In this document: piece after piece, positions 61,353 through 64,000 of the stretch
Position numbering within the stretch: the first letter of the stretch is position 1
Layout: each line of letters starts with the position of its first letter
Assembly (NCBI GenBank): GCA_030710605.1
Contig: CP092870.1
Coordinates: 19,444,684 to 19,508,683, forward strand
DNA: 64,000 nucleotides
Source: Cordylochernes scorpioides
Taxonomy: Eukaryota; Arthropoda; Arachnida; Pseudoscorpiones; Chernetidae
Reading direction: 5' to 3'
The notes under the pieces: model-generated
Database searches by the model: none
What the model was told of the DNA's origin: nothing
The model's input: only the letters and a program-made list of their open reading frames with translations
Translations under genes and position numbers: made by a program

Positions 61353-62890
61353 ATACAGTAGCACCCCTCTATAGCGAACTCCAAAGGAACTAAATATGTG
61401 GTTCACTATAGCCATATACAGTAAAACCCCGCTATAACGAACCCTGGATATAACGAACCTTCCCTTATAACGAACCCACGCCGATTCCCAATTCCATTCC
61501 ATTGAAAATACCATCGTTATAACGAACTTTGCGATTTTTAGAATAACGAACTACCCCTATAACGAACCTATTTCGGGTCCCAAATTGATAAAATCTATTG
61601 AAAATACTATGCTTATAACGAACTTAGAATTGTAATTAAAAAAAAAATTAAAAAACTAAATTTTGAGCATGTTTAAAGCTCGCGGATCGCGATTTCAAAA
61701 CAATAAATTTAGCGGCATTGTTTGTTTGATTTTTGCACTTTATTTTTGCTGTATGTTGTATAAATTTTTACACATTATACTTTTTATTAATTAGAATATC
61801 TTTGCATCCATTAAATTTGAAATATAAAAAATGCAAATGGCTTCCAAAATGAAGAAAACAAAGGCATTTTAAAAACAAAAGCATTATTTCATTAAAAAAA
61901 AAGGCCATTTTCAGAACTTTTCAAAGTGAAACAACATAGGCAAAATGTTAAGAACATATTAAAATAAGAGAATATAACTTTTCTATTATAAAAGATAAAA
62001 TATAAAGTTATTAAAAATTGTTACAAAGAGGGATCAACTTCAACTTTTGCCGCGATCGCGATCGTACGTTTTAGGGCTAAAAAAAAAAAAGTCCAAATAA
62101 ACGGTCCCGTGATGAAACAAAAATTATTTTTATGCCATTAACTATGGTGATTTTAAAGTCAGCAATGTTTTGCATGGCAGGTTAGAAAAAAAAACGAAAT
62201 CTAGACCCTAGAAGAATATGGGGAAACATGAAATGGAAGAAAAACACTAACTTTATTTGAATGGTGCAATGCTTGGAAGAATGCTTTGAAACAACAAGGT
62301 ATTAGAGCCATTTTTTCAAGTAAAAATTGTATTATATAATGTGATAATGATGTTTTAAAATCATTTCATATCTTTGAATATATATTTAATAAAACTTTGC
62401 CTAGGATTTGTCTTGATTTTTAACTTAGACATAGAGGTACATGTATGTTAATCATAAGAAGAACCTATTATCTAATGATTTCTATTATTATTCAGTATTA
62501 ATATAAGCAAATTAGTCAATTAAGGGAATTAAAATAAAGTGACCACTATTAAGAGGCAGCCTCTTCTTGTGTGTATGGCTGTTTTTTAATTATACGGTCT
62601 AAAATTTTTGAAAAGTAAAAAAAAATAGCCAAACCGTGGCTATAGTGAACCGTGGCTATAGTGAACCAAAAGCTCTGTCACACAATTTGGATTATAGATT
62701 ATAAATACAAGGTAATAAGACCAAATCCAAATAAATAAATAGTATGTACACACTATTTATTTATTTGGATTTGGTCTTATTACCTTGTGACTATACCCAT
62801 AGTTCACTGTATTATAAAATAAAAATGGGGATTATTTCAGGTTTGTTATAAGAGAAGGTTTGCTATTTTAGCAGGTTTTTTTTTAATCGT
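61353..62890. mobile_element. Nested pogo-like elements with a palindromic MITE inside
   Basis: The outer P1-type element starts acagtagcacccctctatag (61,354) and its other end is near 62,880. A longer pogo-like body starting acagtaaaaccccgctataa (61,418) is inserted into it. A family F palindrome (62,682-62,787) interrupts the far end of that body. The body matches the elements at 17.6 and 54.0 kb in opposite orientation. Confidence 0.6.
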
Positions 62891-63087
62891 ATAAATAATT
62901 TAATAGAGAAACATGCTGTCCTAGCAGGGATTCGTTTGTTCAGCTCTAGCATCAATTACCAGTCCTGCAATGAATGTTTCAACATATTTCAAGAATATTC
63001 TAACACTCCAGAATAACTTCTTTGATTCCACTGACTTCAACATTTATCTTCTAATCCAACTGCCTATAATTCAATACTTAGTATAGT

Positions 63088-63399
63088 TTTTTTCAAATTA
63101 TCCCTAATACACGTGGTACAGGCCATGATAATCATGGTGGGTAGTTAGCGACTGCTTTTACTGTAAGCGCACCGCATGTCTACACATGTGAAAAGCATTC
63201 GACTTTGCACTTACAAATGTGCCAGAGCCCAGTTTGGTTACTTGCACTCGCTGGTGGGATTGGACTTTTGCAAGAATCGAGGGCCATTGGAGCATTTCTT
63301 TTTTTAAATCAGAAAAAAGTGTTCAATGCGGGAATCGAACCCGGGTCGTAGTGGTCGAAAACCAAACAGTTTAACCAGCCTTCCACTGACCCCCCCCCC
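63088..63399 (-). mobile_element. tRNA-derived SINE, copy 14
   Basis: Complete; 11-bp target duplication CTTAGTATAGT (63,077-63,087 and 63,400-63,410). Confidence 0.9.
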
Positions 63400-63498
63400 C
63401 TTAGTATAGTCAACCATTCAAATCTCCACCAAATTAATATTAATTAACATTCGAAACTATTAAAGACGCATATGATTCTTTTTAAAAATAACCAATTT

Positions 63499-63604
63499 CT
63501 ACTGTCCTTACTGCAATGGAAAAATTAATGGGAGGGCCTGGCTCATCAGTGGTGAACCATTTAGCCCTCCCATTAACTTTTCCATTGCAGTAAGGACAGT
63601 AGAA
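63499..63604. mobile_element. Near-perfect palindrome, family G
   Basis: ctactgtccttactgcaatg-gaaaaattaatgggaggg, a short loop, then the reverse complement ending cattgcagtaaggacagtag. It is the minimal form of the foldback family. Confidence 0.75.
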
Positions 63605-64000
63605 ATTATATATGCGTCTATAATAGTTTCAAATTTTGATAACAGATGGGGCACATCATAATATTAATTAATTAGTAACATTAACATCAGTAGCAAGTAA
63701 ATTTTTAAAATTCTTGATGCACAATTCTTTCCATTGTCAGTTAACTTGGATTTCAAGAACTGTTTTGATATTTCTGTCTAAAGATTGAATTAGTGCTGTA
63801 GACCTATTTGCTACTGTAGGGAAAGTCCAAATTCTACTTGGATGTATTTGTCTTTATTTAATTTGCAGATGAACCTAGCACAATTTATTTATTTATTTAT
63901 TATCATTTACAAAGCACGCGATATCCGTCTTGGATATTTGCATGCATACACAAGTTTGGGAGCTTATTTACAGTAATTATTAATATGAAATTAGTTATTA
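63605..64000. other. AT-rich tail of the window
   Basis: No gene or classified repeat seen. Confidence 0.3.

Overview
The window is animal nuclear DNA. It has spliced genes with GT-AG introns, tRNA-derived SINEs, non-LTR retrotransposons, and mariner, hAT and pogo-like DNA elements. AT-rich intron sequence is saturated with small inverted-repeat transposons. The R1/Jockey-like LINE and the mariner suit an arthropod or another invertebrate, but nothing fixes the species. No ribosomal RNA, stand-alone tRNA, CRISPR array or bacterial operon is seen.

One host gene fills most of the window. On the minus strand, from 58,963 down to 16,537, I can assemble an orthologue of MDC1 (mediator of DNA-damage checkpoint 1). 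The FHA domain is split over exons 58,847-58,963 and 52,508-52,702. A 14-codon exon follows at 49,836-49,877. Next is an array of alternating mini-exons: A encodes the acidic motif SDTEDE (five copies) and B a basic ESK/ERHKKPSQ peptide (four intact copies and one stump), between 48,142 and 33,370. Then comes a 4.9-kb exon (25,322-30,268) rich in TQ, SQ and SP sites, with a 117-bp coding minisatellite. Four short exons (25,266; 23,104; 20,742; 16,745) complete a tandem BRCT module. All junctions agree in phase. The model totals about 2,100 residues, close to the vertebrate protein, and lacks only the first exon(s), which I could not find. Residues known to matter for phosphopeptide binding are present: Arg, Ser and Asn in the FHA domain; Thr, Arg and Lys in the BRCT pocket. 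By homology the protein would bind gamma-H2AX through BRCT, recruit NBS1 through phosphorylated SDT motifs, and recruit ubiquitin ligases through phosphorylated TQ motifs.

Layout: 1-3,851 is a decayed R1/Jockey-type LINE on the minus strand, followed at 4,300-6,245 by a GC-rich tandem array in the position of a monomeric LINE promoter. At 6,245-10,150 are GC-rich fragments, including two LINE C-terminal remnants. At 10,320-15,410 is a very degenerate satellite of about 95 bp period, cut by SINE and MITE insertions. At 16,475-58,963 is MDC1 with its TE-filled introns: solo LTRs, an antisense endonuclease-type ORF at 35,836-36,753, a hAT relic at 44,456-45,722, a nearly intact mariner at 56,284-57,576, and a 0.5-kb palindrome beside an FHA exon. 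From 59 to 64 kb are repeats and one unexplained small ORF.

The most interesting signal is exon-level tandem duplication inside MDC1. It multiplies a probable CK2/NBS1-docking exon, and individual copies are visibly being born, truncated or losing a splice site.
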